64,000 bases of DNA from Gerris lacustris. Its lineage: Eukaryota; Arthropoda; Insecta; Hemiptera; Gerridae. Location: NCBI GenBank assembly GCA_951217055.1, contig OX578276.1, forward strand, positions 139,187,582-139,251,581. Reading direction: 5' to 3'. How positions within the stretch are numbered: the first letter of the stretch is position 1; each line of letters starts with the position of its first letter. A program made the position numbers and the translations under genes. Positions 33,707 to 45,785 of the stretch are shown in pieces. The notes under the pieces were generated by a model. That model did not search any database and was not told where the DNA came from. It saw only the letters and a program-made list of their open reading frames with translations.

Positions 33707-33838
33707 GTACGGTACGCAACTCGTGCGAAAACGGCATTTTGCATTGCTCGTGTGGTTTTACCACCCTCGCTTTCGCTCGGGTGCAAACTCCGCACTCGCA
33801 TGCAAAATGCTACTTTCCGCACTCGACGCGTAATGTAC
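33707..33838. repeat. Foldback tail of cassette copy 2
   Basis: The palindrome runs from GTAC to GTAC: GCGAAAACGGCATTTTGCAT on the left pairs imperfectly with ATGCAAAATGCTACTTTCCGC on the right; the loop holds CTCGCTTTCGCTCGGG. Related to the foldback at 36216-36395. Confidence 0.75.
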
Positions 33839-33843
33839 TATTT

Positions 33844-34354
33844 AACATTTCCCATTGGTACATCCCCCTGCCTTAGATTAAACTCCTGTGATAGTAGTAG
33901 GAATCTATGATTATATAAAATGTATATTATATAAATGTTAGGCTTAAATAAAACGAATTTATACATATATTTAACTGAGTGGATTTTAACCAATTTTGAT
34001 GCGTACATAAACAACTGTCAAAATTACTAAACATTTTTTGTTATAAGGATATCTAGAATTCCCATGGATAAAATATAATTTCAAAAATTTCCTAATTATT
34101 AATGGATTCCGACTGTTGGAGAAGCATGGCTAAGAAGTGATACCTCGTAACTACCAAATTGGTAGTTACCAATGGTGATTTTGAGGTTTTCATTATATCG
34201 GCCTTGTGAGGTTTGTCTGCAAGTACATGCGAGATTTTGTAAGTAAAAAAAAATCCTTCAGATAGAAAATGGGCAGTCGTGACATCTCGTATCAGATTTG
34301 CAAACTATTTGTTATGTTATAGCTTGTAACTACACCTCGTATGTGTTTTTGGTG
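33844..34354. other. Unannotated stretch
   Basis: No gene. From ~34130, diverged pieces of the following 68-bp unit appear (GTGATACCTCGTAACTACC, TGACATCTCGTATC), so the tandem repeat may be the remnant of a longer array. Confidence 0.4.
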
Positions 34355-34490
34355 TATGTGTTTTGGTGAAGGTTAGTTGTGACACCTCATAACTGAGCTG
34401 CTAATTCGTAAGTGAGACCTCGTATGTGTTTTGGTGAAGGTTAGTTGTGACACCTCATAACTGAGCTGCTAATTCGTAAGTGAGACCTCG
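34355..34490 (+). repeat. 68-bp tandem repeat, two perfect units
   Basis: Units 34355-34422 and 34423-34490 are identical (start TATGTGTTTTGGTGAAGGTT, end AGTGAGACCTCG), followed by a partial third. Confidence 0.95.
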
Positions 34491-34922
34491 TATGTGTTGC
34501 ACTTTATTAAAGAAGTGACATAGTGATAACTCGTAACTACATAATTTTATGAACTGTTATAATTTGACTGTTACCAATGTTTCAGAAGGGTTACATGTTA
34601 TACAAATTTATAAAACTCGTAAAAAGCTTAGTCAGTTAAAGTAAATTTATTTTTTTGGGCTTAAATCTTAAACAACTTATTTAAGTATTAACTTTTTAGC
34701 TTCAGTCTAGACTAATTCCCCCTGCATTTAACTTTGTCCTTATATCCCCCCCCCCCCCTTAGGAATAATCTTAGAAATTTCTTCTTGGCAGACTTCATCT
34801 TTTAAATTTCCAGGTTTTAGTGCCATTAGTTCCGGTGATATAATATTATCGAATTTTTGTATATAACTGGCGGTCATGTTGATTCAAAATGGTGGAACTT
34901 TCTTAGTGAACGCTTTGAAATT
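34491..34922. other. Unannotated stretch
   Basis: AT-rich, with a C-run near 34749. Confidence 0.3.
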
Positions 34923-35137
34923 CAGAAGGGTAAATATGTCGGATCTGACCCACTTCGTCTAAATAACTACTTCGATAAAGGGATATTTAGTCTAATGTAT
35001 ATTGGGACAAGGGAATATAACACTTTTATACACAGAAGTGTGATATTCCTTTGTCCCAATATACATTAGACTAAATATCCCTTTATCGTAGTAGTTACTT
35101 AGACAAAGTGGGTCAGATACGACATATTTACCTTCAG
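34923..35137. mobile_element. Foldback element (family J) with ~100-bp arms
   Basis: CAGAAGGGTAAATATGTCGG ... GGATATTTAGTCTAATGTAT returns as its reverse complement after a ~15-bp loop around 35030. Arm mismatches are few. The inner arm (TTTAGTC.AATGTA..TTGGGA) recurs near 57910. Confidence 0.85.
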
Positions 35138-36215
35138 AGGTTTCAGAGATATCGTGAAGAGTTTGTCAGAGGTATTTGGATTTTATATCTTATATATTTA
35201 CATCCAAGCTTACTTTCACGTTTTAAGATTATTTTGTTGATTTTGGTTTAACACAGCGATTTGATGTATTGGAGCAAAATAGAATTATAAGACCAATTCC
35301 TACCAATTTATAATAAGACCTATTATGGATAAAATATAGAGGTGACATTCAACGCCTACATAGACTTGAAATATAAAGGTATGAGGTAATACAAGAAGTA
35401 AATTAAAGTTACCTAAGTAATTGCCAAAATTAAAAATTTAGTATCAAATTATTACTTAGCAATTGATAGACTCTAATCAAATTAAATGAATTTATTTATA
35501 AATCTTAATTCAAACGAAATTTAACACTTAGATAAGAGCTAGTTGAGTTTCCTTATTGAAAGAGAAGTAGCTTTGAAGTCATTGAAAGGGTTTTCGTTTA
35601 AAACTAAATTATTATAAAATTCATTTGCAGCTAAATGTTAATAGTAATCATTAAATTAGGTTTCAGATGTGAAACAATTGCATCATATAACCTGATTATT
35701 TCCTTTTCAAATTAAACAAAATATCATAACCCGAGTAACATTACTTTAAAAAAAACAAAAAAACTCTCAAGCAAACCTACCTAAACAATAATGTCAATTC
35801 GTTTATGTAACACCATTATATCTCCAGTAGGGGAAAAAAGTAATGATTTTGAATTAGTTTAGAGGGACTAAAGTAAGTCTTTTCATCCCTGAACTCAAAA
35901 AGTAGGGCGAAAAAGTAAAGTAGGGCAAAAAAGTAAAGATTGCAACTTAATTATTTTATAAATAGTAGAAAATGAATGGCTAATGTAATGAAGTTGTTGA
36001 AATCAGGTTGGCGGCACTGAGTTTTTCGACCATGTTTATCTTTGTTTATAACCTGAATCTAAATAACCTTCTATTTGAGTTTAATTCCAATTCTTATTTG
36101 TTTTTAATATTGAATCTCTTATATCTGCTATTAGAAGTGCTAATAATTATTGTTATTTATTAAAATAATAAATAAAACTGTGAAATGGACGAAAATGTGT
36201 ATTTTCTTACTACTG
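35138..36215. other. Unannotated stretch
   Basis: AT-rich with nothing recognised, apart from a short local repeat AAGTAGGGCGAAAAAGTAAA near 35900. Confidence 0.3.
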
Positions 36216-36395
36216 GAGATAAAGTACTGTATGTACCTCGTGAGTAAAGTGCCATTATTCCCCACGCGATAATTATCTCCCTCGGCTTCGCCTCGGGATT
36301 TAAGGACCATGGTTCCGTCGGTTTCGCCTCAAGAACCAACTTTTTCGCTCAGGGAATAATGGCTTACTTTACTCCCTAGGTGCATAAATAACTAT
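36216..36395. mobile_element. Short foldback element
   Basis: GAGTAAAGTGCCATTATTCC and GGAATAATGGCTTACTTTAC form the arms; the interior holds CCTCGGCTTCGCCTCGGG. The left end GATAAAGTAC matches the start of the foldback tail in the Crypton-like cassettes, so both belong to one broad family. Confidence 0.75.
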
Positions 36396-38744
36396 TTAAT
36401 CTAGTAAGGAAAGCTTCGGAAAGGGTGAAATAAGCATTATGTAATAATTAGTGCAATTTAGAGTATAAGAGGCGAATCTTTTCACGAGCTAGTTCAGAAA
36501 ATTTAAAAGCAGCAAGGACATGTCATAATAAACATATTAGCTGTGCCGTATTAAACTTATTAAGAGTAATATAATAATTTGGCATGAAGACCCCTCAGCT
36601 AGAATCATCATAACAATCTCTGTAAAATTCAGATGTAGTCTAAAAGCATGACAATGTAATCTTCTAGACCATCTTATCAAACTTTTCTTTTTTTAAAAAA
36701 AAAATAAAATAAAGAATGAAAAATAGATTGGTAAACTATGATACAAATATTTCATGTTACTCATTATGATAATGAATTTAAATTTCAAAATATCTTATAT
36801 AATTAATTAAATATTTTTAGGATGCGTAAATATATCAGGTTTTAGTGTATAGAGTCCTAATTCAATTTTAAGTTGTGTCACGTTTATTTTTTATTAAAAA
36901 AACTCGTAAAATATGATTACTCCAGATAACAACGTACATGGTTAAATTGGTATTTATAAACTTTAGAGTTTGAGACTATTAATGCATTTTGTTAAAATAA
37001 TTTGAGCGCTTAAAAATAATAATAATTAATTTCTTTGGTTCACATTATACAATTTGTAAAATGGAATCAATTCTGTGTGTCAGCATTTGAAAAATAATAT
37101 CAGGCAACTGCGAGCAATAACCTAGCGTTAAATATTTATTAAATGAATAATACAAATAAAAACAGTAACATAAATAAAACGTTATAATCTTCATTTGCAT
37201 GGGTTGCTGTAGAATAAAAAAAAGGAGAAAACAGGGAAACTGATAAAGTAATATAAATGTAAAGGGGCTAAGGAAGGTCGAAGAGCAAAGTATAAAAAAA
37301 TTGTAAATATCATCGTCTTTTCCATTACAGTGAGTGTGTGTATCAGGTATGAAACTGCACCAAGAGAGTAGAGGAAAAATTAAAACAGCGTAAGTGAATA
37401 TAAACTCGGCTCTATAAAATTTAGATTTTAGCTCGGTATACAGAACTTCTACCTGGCCTCAGCCTTATCAATTCTATTTGCTATTCATGGGAAAAGAGCC
37501 AAGTAGTTTAGAATACGAAATAAAGGTGATATCCGGGAATAAAATGTAGAGAAGAATAAGAACCGGGGAATCGACTCCTGAGGGGGCCGTAACCGAGGTC
37601 TAACATAACCTAGTCAGATAACCTAATCCTCGGCATCACCTTCCCCACCCCTTCTAATGTATTATAACATAACCTTAGAGGCTCTGTTATGAAAACCCCC
37701 TGTAGAGAAATGAAACCTTCCGCCGTATCCTTTTATATCGTATTATAGCGCCATATCCGGACATATTTTCTCTTATTTCTTATTGGTTTCTTATATAATC
37801 CAGTGTGACGTGCGGGAAGCCTCAGCGAGGCTCCAAGGTAATTTTCAAGTCCGACAAGGGGGTTTATAACCAACCAGCCGAGGGATTTTTATAACGAGGA
37901 AAAACGAAACCGATAAATCTATGAGCGACTCGCAAAAACTTGCGGGGATTTTTATACTTGCGAGAGAAGATTCCCTAGGGGTCCCGGGAAACAATAAATA
38001 CAAGAGCCAATCTCGAGCCTCGATAAGAAGCACCCGAGTTTATTTTCCAAGCCTTCTCCTCAGGGCCCTTAAACTACTCCCATTTCAACCTATATATAAT
38101 ACCAGTTCAACACAGTTATTTCAATGAAAAATCAGCAGCCTACGCCTTCTCAAAGGACTAGCCAGTTATTCCAGTGTATTTCCATCTACTTATAACTAGA
38201 ACGCCACAACATAATGACGCAATTTTTTCCCGTCTTCGAGAATGCTTTAAAAAAGAATCCCTTTAGAGAATGGTGCCACACCACTGCACAATTATTTCAT
38301 TAGCTTTAGATTAAGATGTGCTAGAACGACATAAAAACAATTTAAACAATAATAATTAATCTTTTCAAAATTTAGGCTTTACAAGTAACATAGACTATGC
38401 AATATAAAAAATCGACAAACCATTCTCATTAAGATATTGATATCTATTAATAACTCAATTGATTTATTTATAGTTTTTTCAGATTTTTTGGGAGATAGCG
38501 ATAGCACCCCTTAAATTTAGAGCTAATTTAATTCTCGATTTCACCATAATATAGAGTATGATTAAATGAACCTTTATGCCCTATTCCATAAAAATCAGCC
38601 CAGTAGTTTGGGCTCCTTGAGACCGCATCGACTACAGATGAGATACAGACGTTTTTTTTAAAAAAAAAAAAACCATCTCTTTGGACTCAGCTCAAACGTG
38701 TAAGTCCATCAAAATCTCAAAATACAATTCTCACACAATCACAA
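36396..38744. other. Unannotated stretch with GC-richer island
   Basis: Bases 37430-38260 are less AT-rich and non-repetitive in this window, with frames on both strands (37845-38033 minus, 37921-38127 plus) that lack motifs. The rest is AT-rich. The island is a candidate for host exon, UTR or regulatory DNA. Confidence 0.35.
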
Positions 38745-38835
38745 TACTTTCTCATTATATACAATGAGTAATGAGTATCCAAGAGAAAATGTTTTCTTAT
38801 TTTTGGGTTTTTCGAAAGAAAGTAATTTTTTACTA

Positions 38836-39110
38836 CGTTTTTATTAGCTTGCTTTCTTGTTTGTTTGTTTGTTTGTCTAGTACAAATAATGCAATCGAAT
38901 TTTGACTAACATTCCGAGTAGCTAGACATTTGAAACTTTCACAATAGCTCAGAACACGATGACAATACATAATTTTAATACTTTTAGTCATCTTTCAGCA
39001 GAATGTAATTCGTTTTCTGCAAATTTTGCTGTATGGAAAGTTAATTCGGAAAAAACCCGCAAGTTGTTTTATTTGTTTTGACATATCCCATAGTAATTAC
39101 AAAAGATTTT
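38836..39110 (-). mobile_element. Family C partial copy, inverted
   Basis: It is the reverse complement of the right half of the copy at 39211-39819: ACTACGTTTTTATTAGCTTG, (GTTT)n, CAGAACACGATGACAAT, TCTTTCAGCAGAAT. Together the two form a ~1-kb inverted pair. Confidence 0.8.
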
Positions 39111-39210
39111 TTATTTAGTCAATAGAAAATTTATAATATATAATATATATTATAGTATATAATTATTATAGTATATAATTATATATATATTATAGTATAT
39201 ATAATAATTT

Positions 39211-39819
39211 CAAGATAAAAAGAACTTTTTATATTCTACGTTTTTAAATTTTCTGTTGAATCGTATGTAATGTTGATAATATAATTGTTATTGTTATATA
39301 ATATATAATGTTAGTAAAAAAAAATATTTCCAAATTTGTTTACTTAACATAAATGACAACCATCCAGAGAGCTGATCTTAAACCTATAAAAGTTAAAGCA
39401 CCAAATCTAAAGCATGCCATCGATATATTTGAAATAATATTAATAATATAATCGATATTTCCTGTTTTGCTGTCATTCAATGTTTATCTATCACAAATTT
39501 GAGACCCGTCAAAATGAAGATAGTGTAAATGTTGGATATGGAAAAACAAATAAAATAACAGGCGGATTTTTTCCGAACTAACTTTCCGCACAGCAAAATT
39601 TGCTGAAAACTAATTAAATTCTGCTGAAAGATGGCTAAAAGTTTTAAAATAATGCATTGTCATCGTGTTCTGAGCTATGCTAAAAGTTTCAAATGTCTAG
39701 CTATTGGGGAAGTTAGTTAGAAATCGATTGCCAGATTTGTACCGGACAAACAAACAAACAAACAAACAAACAAGAATGCAAGCTAATAAAAACGTAGTAA
39801 GAAGTTCTTTTTATCTTGC
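39211..39819 (+). mobile_element. Family C MITE with terminal inverted repeats
   Basis: The left end CAAGATAAAAAGAACTTTTT..TACGTTTTTA pairs with the right end TAAAAACGTAGTAAGAAGTT..TTATCTTG (~34 bp). Inside: GAGAGCTGATCTTAAACC, TTTTTTCCGAACTAACTTTC and a (CAAA)n run. No coding. Copy 2 is at 50228. Confidence 0.75.
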
Positions 39820-39880
39820 AATTTTTATAATCACTCCTGCTTGTTCTTAAACCTCTAAATTTATTTAGAAAAGAGGTTAA

Positions 39881-40386
39881 CAATTAATTAAAAAAAAATA
39901 AAAAAAACGGGTAAACATTCAATTTTAATTAATTTTCCCAAATATAAAATATTAATTGATTTTCTGAAACATTAAATTTTATTTAGTTTTCTGTAAATAA
40001 ACAATAAGCAAACAACAAAAAAATAGTTCACACTAATTTTTAATTATAAACAAAAATTTTATGCTGAACACCTGGTTATTAGTTTGAATGATCTAAAGGA
40101 AATAATTACACCAGTCATTCCCAATAATCTTGAGAGCAGCGTTTCCCAACCCTATGGTCACGACTCCATATAGGGTTACGAAAAGTCTTTGAAATTATAG
40201 ACGTAAATTCAATGGAATTCAAATATGTATATAATTTTAATTTAATAAAGTAATAACAATAAAATTAATAGATAAATTCATAAGGATAAAGGAATGTTTT
40301 TAGAAAAAGATAAAAACTAATACTTGAAAGGCTAATAAAAATAAAGCTACAAAATAAAGGGTATTGCAACGAGGATAATACAACTC
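39881..40386. other. Unannotated stretch with hAT-like end
   Basis: CAGCGTTTCCCAACCCTATG at 40138 looks like the end of an hAT-type element (CAG.G.T..CCAACC), but no matching second end was found. Confidence 0.3.
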
Positions 40387-41356
40387 TCTAGAGGTCGACC
40401 AAGAAGTCATGAACACGGGAGAAACGGAAAGCTTAACTTCGTTTAAAATCGGAACTTCCAAGTAGTGCCGAAGTCAGTACAGTCGGGTGCTAAGACAATA
40501 CCCATTTCTAGTTTGTATGACATGCGCAGTTACGTCAAATCTCACGAATAACAACAACAACAAGGTTTCCAATCTGTTAGGTTTCCTCTTTTGTTTGTTT
40601 TTATACAATACGAATTATAGTCACAACTGTCACACAACAATTTTGATTTTGTACCATTCACCATGCGATGATGCAAATGCAAAGAACGCTACAAATAATG
40701 GGGTTGGAACAAACCTAATATTTATTTTTTTTTATTATAAAAATGATTGCTCTCCATGACAATTAATCAAAATCATATTAGCGAATTTCTAGTTTGCTTT
40801 TCCCCATTATATTTTAAGGAAAACTTATCTTAGAATCTCATTATTTTTATAATTTCTTCCTAATTTTGAATTCGTGTTATAATCCATGTTTTTAATAATA
40901 CCAGGAAATTTAATTTACCAAACAGAAAATTGCCAAAAACAATCCGAGAGAGGTAATAGTACAAATAATAATTCACAAAAAAGTAAGAACTAAAATCCAG
41001 AAATAAGGAAAGTAACAAATAAAACAGAAATAAAAAAGTAACAAATCAAACTCAGAAATAAAGAGGAAGAAAAAAATCTATTAAGATAGAAGAAAATTTA
41101 TTTAGATTTAAAGAATATTATTGTGAATAATCAATAAATAATAATATAAAGATATTATCGTATATTATTGTTATTTCTTATTAGGTACAGTGTTGCCTGT
41201 TGCAAAAAATATAGAAGTTATCAAAAATAAAATTATTAATAACAAAAGAACAACACTGTATTTTTTTGACAGTGGTCTATTTTAATAAAAACTGACTGTA
41301 CAGGTCGACACTAGCGCACTCGTCACATTTCCATGACTTCTTGGTTGACCTCTAGA
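40387..41356. mobile_element. DNA element with CTAGAGGT inverted ends
   Basis: The left end TCTAGAGGTCGACCAAGAAG..TCATG pairs with the right end CATGACTTCTTGGTTGACCT..CTAGA (~25 bp, one mismatch). The interior is AT-rich without a transposase; a 90-codon plus frame (40487-40759) has no motif. No clear target duplication. Confidence 0.65.
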
Positions 41357-41649
41357 AGCTTTAATCTATTATTTTTTCCAACAAAGGGTCATCAGCCTGC
41401 CAACATAAGTTCAGGATGGCACTTTATATAATACAAAACTGATACAAAAAATAAACAAATATAGCAATGCCATTAACCGAATTAAGATGAGTATGTTTGT
41501 AATAAATCAGAATGTCTCTCCTCCCTAATCCAGGAATAATTTTAGTAGAATTCAGGCTCTTGGAGCCATGTATATCCCTGCAATCCTTAGGGTATGCAAT
41601 ATGTAATACTCTATATTGGACGCTAAAATGTATTATAATTATTAAATAA

Positions 41650-42025
41650 AATCATAATTAGCTCATTGTTGGTCCCATATAAGTTACAACCTTCTGAACT
41701 CATTTGTTTCTCTTACACATGCGCACAAACACACATTTATTTACATGTATAGCTTCAAAAGTCCTTATTTGATTTGTATGAAACTTTTATAGTTTATCGA
41801 AAGTAACCAGCAGATAGCCCCAGATTAATTTGAACCATCTGCGCTCTTTAACTTTTGATGGTTAAATTGATGGTTTAATGCATGTAAAAAATAAATAAAA
41901 AATTGACAGATTAAACAAACGGGGGAAACAAGTAAATAAAGTAGACAATAATGGCTTGAATTTAATCAATAAAGTACGTGATAGGATGCGTGGAAGCTAT
42001 GTGCCACACCAATTGGCAGTCTATT
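41650..42025 (-). mobile_element. Family A, left-half copy
   Basis: Read leftward: AGACTGCCAATTGGTGTGGC, TATCACGTACTTTATTGATT, GCAGATGG-type block, CTATAAAAGTTTCATACAAA, TGTGCGCATGTGTAAGAGAA, TATATGGGACCAACAATGAG; then truncated. Confidence 0.85.
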
Positions 42026-42234
42026 ATTTTAACACTGTTGAAGTATTTGTGATAGTTGCTTAATTGATTGAGATAGTTGTAATTAAGTATAGGTGCTACT
42101 ATTATTATTATTAATTACTTGTGCTGCTAATAATAAAACTTTCTAATTTTCTCATATTAGCTTTTTATTTTAATATTAACTCTTTTTTTGTAATTCTCAC
42201 CCATTTTTCTAAATAATATTTTTTACTCTTAGTT

Positions 42235-42480
42235 AGTTAGTTACTCCTAGTACTTATTAGTTTACTCTTGGTATTTTTATGAATGTTTTTTTTTTTTTTT
42301 TTTTGAAGAAAAATGAAGTTCCTGCACGTTTCAGTACAAATTTAGAAAATATTATCATTTTTAGAGTTTTAAAGACAAGCAGGAGGTTTTTATAAAGAAT
42401 GATTTTTTTTCGAGAACCCAAAAAATTAAACAAAATTTCCTCTCTGGACACTATCTTGAGACAAACTGCATACTAGGTAC
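42235..42480 (+). repeat. Family E repeat, uninterrupted copy
   Basis: TTTACTCTTGG, a T-run, ATTATCATTTTTAGAGTTTT, AAGACAAGCAGGAGG, GAACCCAAAAAATTAAAC, AAAATTTCCTCTC. It matches 46950-47106 plus 47748-47775 without the family A insertion. Confidence 0.75.
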
Positions 42481-42537
42481 ATGAAAACGTAAAAATGAAC
42501 CTTTAATGTAGCTTCCTAGTAACAAAATGGCGTCAAC

Positions 42538-42539
<2 letters not shown>

Positions 42540-42575
<36 letters not shown>
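42540..42575 (+). repeat. (AAT)n microsatellite
   Basis: Trinucleotide run TAATAATAATAATAATAAT. Confidence 0.95.
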
Positions 42576-42577
<2 letters not shown>

Positions 42578-44134
42578 AATAATTTGGCTTTATTTAAATA
42601 ATATAAAATACAATAGAATACATTTTTCTTTGAGCCTACTCCAGGGTAGGTCTATCTACCGTTAGGAGGAGGTTTCTTTTTCTTATTTTACATAAGTAAT
42701 AGATCCTAATTTAAATAAAAATTTATCTGTGTTTTTTATTTTGTTTATTTATAATTATTTAGTAGAGATTTATAAACACACACATATATATTTTTTATGC
42801 TTTTGTGGTAGAGGCAACAAGATTTGTTATTTTTATTTTCTTAATGTCTGAGTATGCAATCTAAGATTCCTAGATTCTCAATCCAAGAATTTCAGATTAC
42901 AGACTCCCCTACATAACACCAACACCTCCATACATACTTATTAAATAACCATGCAAATACTTTGGCAGGGGCAAGATCTTGAAAAAGGACAGGCTAAAAC
43001 AGAGATAGAGAAGTAAAAAGGTATAGGGGTTGGAAGGGGAGGTAGTCCTTACAATAAAATACTTATAATATTTAGTTGATAGTTAAATAAAACACGCACT
43101 GATGTAATAAATTCGTTAATATGAATCAAGACAAGACTAGACTCATATCTGTCATTTAAGAGCGTCAACATATAAGAAAAAGTACCTACTAAAGTCTGGT
43201 TATTGTTTAAGTTAGTACTTTTTTTAAATTTTTAGCAACACTTTCACTAAAACCGAAATTGATAGAAAATATTCAGAGTGGAATCGAGTAAAACATTGAT
43301 CAGTATGCTGTTAAACCACAACAAAGTAAAAAAAAAGTATTTGCAGGCCACATTTACTAAGCATAATCAATAAACTAATGATTTGATCAATCTTTGCTAA
43401 AACATGTGATTGGTAGGGGTGAACTGCATTTCCTTCATAACGTTTATACCCGTCACTTTCAGCCTCGTGGCGTTCTTAAAATGTATTATCAACCTACTAC
43501 AGTACATGGGCTAAAAAGGACATGTAATAAAACAATTTTATTGGATGACATGAAGATTAAATTCTCTTAAACAAAACCTAAGAGGAAATATAAAATCCGG
43601 TTAAATCTTGTTTACAGCGAATAAACTACGATTTAATAGATAGGTTTAAACGGAATTCTCAAGAAGATAAAAAACTGTCCGATAAAACTCGAATTAAACT
43701 TGAAGTAATATACGACAATTCATCAAAATTTACCATAAAAATAACTCATTCTCGGTGGGAAATCGAACCTGACCTCTATCCTTATGCAGTTATAGCTATT
43801 TTGAATAGAACTAAATTCCCCCCCCCCCCCCACAAAAAAAACTATTGATATAATAGGATTCGAATTTCAATGGATTACATTTTAGAATTTTTTAATCAAA
43901 ATCGTCGGAACCTCTTTCGAGAATTTTACGTTTTATTCTAGTTTTGGGTAGTAGTAGTAGTGGGGATTTCAAATTTGGACTAAAATTCATTTCCCGATTT
44001 CGCCTCGGGTTATGATTTTTCTGAGAATGTGAGCCAAATTGTATAGAAATCGGCCAAGTAGGTTAGGTTCCACGCTTAAAACCGATTGGAAAAGCAAATA
44101 AACAGGTCAAGTGAGTGCTAGTCAGCACACAGCG
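42576..44134. other. Unannotated stretch
   Basis: AT-rich. It contains a C-run at ~43818 and a (TAG)n run near 43950. CAGGTTCGATTTCCCACCG on the minus strand near 43755 resembles box B, but no box A is seen. Confidence 0.3.
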
Positions 44135-44788
44135 AGGGTCCGTAGGCAACACAGTATTGTTTAAGTAGTACCTACTTATTGATGTAGCATTTTAAAATGC
44201 AAAAAAACCTACTTTGAACTATCCTATGGATCAGATATTCTTAAAAAACATAAACAAACTTCTGATAAAAGTAGTTTTTACCAGTGTACCAGACTATAAA
44301 CATAAATACATCCAAAAGAGCATAATTATAAAAAAAAACAAAAAAAAAAAACGTATTTTGTCAATAAAAACAAAAATAATTATTTCTTCGGTATCTCAAA
44401 AAAGTGATATATTTACTTTTGGTCGAATAATGTTCAGGATTTTTTTCAGAATTTTTGCACTTCACATAAGCGAGGACAAGGGGGGTGGGGACGGGGCACG
44501 TTTCACACCCACTTCAAACTCACCTACGCTCGCCCTATCAAAGTTATAACCAAAAAAGTATAATATATTTTTGTAATCAGCTCGACGTACCCTTTCCTAT
44601 GATGAAAATAAAAATTTGTTAAGCCTTAAGCTTTTTTACCCTAATTTTTTTTAAGTCGCTATATTTTTAACATGAGTGGGTTTCAAAGTCAGGTCGAAAG
44701 GTGTAGCCGTGAGAGCAGGCGACGGACGGACGGACAGACAGACACACGCAGGAAAATATAAGGGTCCTTGGTTTTGCCTACGGACCCT
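44135..44788 (+). mobile_element. Family D element, copy 1
   Basis: Ends AGGGTCCGTAGGCAA and TTGCCTACGGACCCT are inverted repeats; an internal AAGGGTCCTTGG lies near the right end. The interior carries AACTATCCTATGG, TTTTGGTCGAATAATGTTCA, CGTTTCACACCCACTTC, CGCTATATTTTTAAC and a (GACG)n/(GACA)n run. No coding. TA next to the right end would fit a Tc1/mariner-type MITE, but the left flank has no TA. Confidence 0.8.
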
Positions 44789-45721
44789 AATAAATGCACT
44801 AAATTATTTAAAATAAACAGTAAAAATTATTAAATTAATATTTTAATTTTACCTTTTAAATACGAGGATTAACTCTGACGTTTATAAAAATTAATTTACC
44901 TGAAACATAATGAAAAAAAATATTATTAATAAGTTGCTTTAATTAATAATAAATAATAATAATTATATTCAGAAGGTATGTGAAAGAATGGACATGTAAT
45001 CAAAAATTCAGGTTATGTTCAAGAACATAGAAAACAATAATTTATTTAATTAAAAATAATTTATTTATTTATTAATAGGAGACAAAGATATGTTTAAATA
45101 TAAAGCATTTTTCTATTCATGGAAATTAATAATATATATGAAGACTTTTATTAAAATTCTAGAGATTAGGTCGGAACAAAAGTACAATTTGTATAGAAAG
45201 AATATTTTATTCACTTCATGATTCACAGAAATTCTGATAATCATAAATTATTTTAAGTTCAAAGAGGGAATAAATATATTCAAATAAAAAAAGAATTGAA
45301 TAAAGCTCAATACTATTAATACAATAGAATAAAGAATCATAAAGATAACTAAATGTATGAGTTAAGTGTGAAAAAGTAAAAATTAAAACTTATCACTTAT
45401 TAATGAAACTTATTTACTTCAAATAATTTAGGATAAACTATATACAGGTACAGGCTGATCTACCAAAACTCTACTAAGAATATAGGACCCTAAATAAATT
45501 TTTCTACGTTGAGCATTAGTTATGACTGGTGGCATCGGTGGGATAAAATACACTTTATCATAGCTATTACATAAGCAAGAAGTGTATAGCCCAGTAAAAG
45601 TTTTACTATCGTAAAATACTTCACTACTTTGAAATAAAACAGCATAAAAACATTACCCAACTACTCTTCATCAATAAATAACAACAGCCTAGACTTGTCT
45701 ATGCCGTAAAGTAAATGAAAA
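44789..45721. other. Unannotated stretch
   Basis: AT-rich with nothing recognised. Confidence 0.3.
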
Positions 45722-45785
45722 TAGTCAACCAATTAGTGTGGCACATAGCTTCCTTGCGTCCTATTTCATATACTTTTATGATTTT
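45722..45785 (+). repeat. Family A left-end fragment
   Basis: TCAACCAATTAGTGTGGCAC followed by CATAGCTTCCTTGCGTCC, then joined directly to family S. Confidence 0.7.

Larger units (their letters stand above)
33268..33843 (+). repeat. Crypton-like cassette, copy 2
   Basis: Same layout as 21910-22500: TTTATCTACGATTGATACGA, NRF-1-like site, 56-bp palindrome, ATG frame, foldback tail ending near CGCGTAATGTAC. Left and right flanks differ completely from copy 1, which supports mobility or dispersed duplication. Confidence 0.85.
38745..39880 (-). repeat. Family E repeat, interrupted by family C
   Basis: On the minus strand, 39880-39820 gives TTTAGAGGTTTAAGAACAAG and 38835-38745 gives CTTTCGAAAAACCCAAAAAT then ATTTTCTCTTGGA. 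These join to the order seen at 42235-42480 and 46950-47106. Family C DNA sits between. Confidence 0.65.

Noticed and set aside
40137..40190. hAT transposon end (CAGCGTTTCCCAACC)
   Set aside because: No matching inverted end or 8-bp duplication nearby; kept only as a note in the gap entry.
43745..43810. Minus-strand box B-like CAGGTTCGATTTCCC as a tRNA or SINE
   Set aside because: No box A or stem partner found.
44214..44549. 111-codon plus-strand frame (and a 91-codon frame at 56746-57021)
   Set aside because: Both lie in family D copies, where the frame is not kept between copies; the family looks non-coding.
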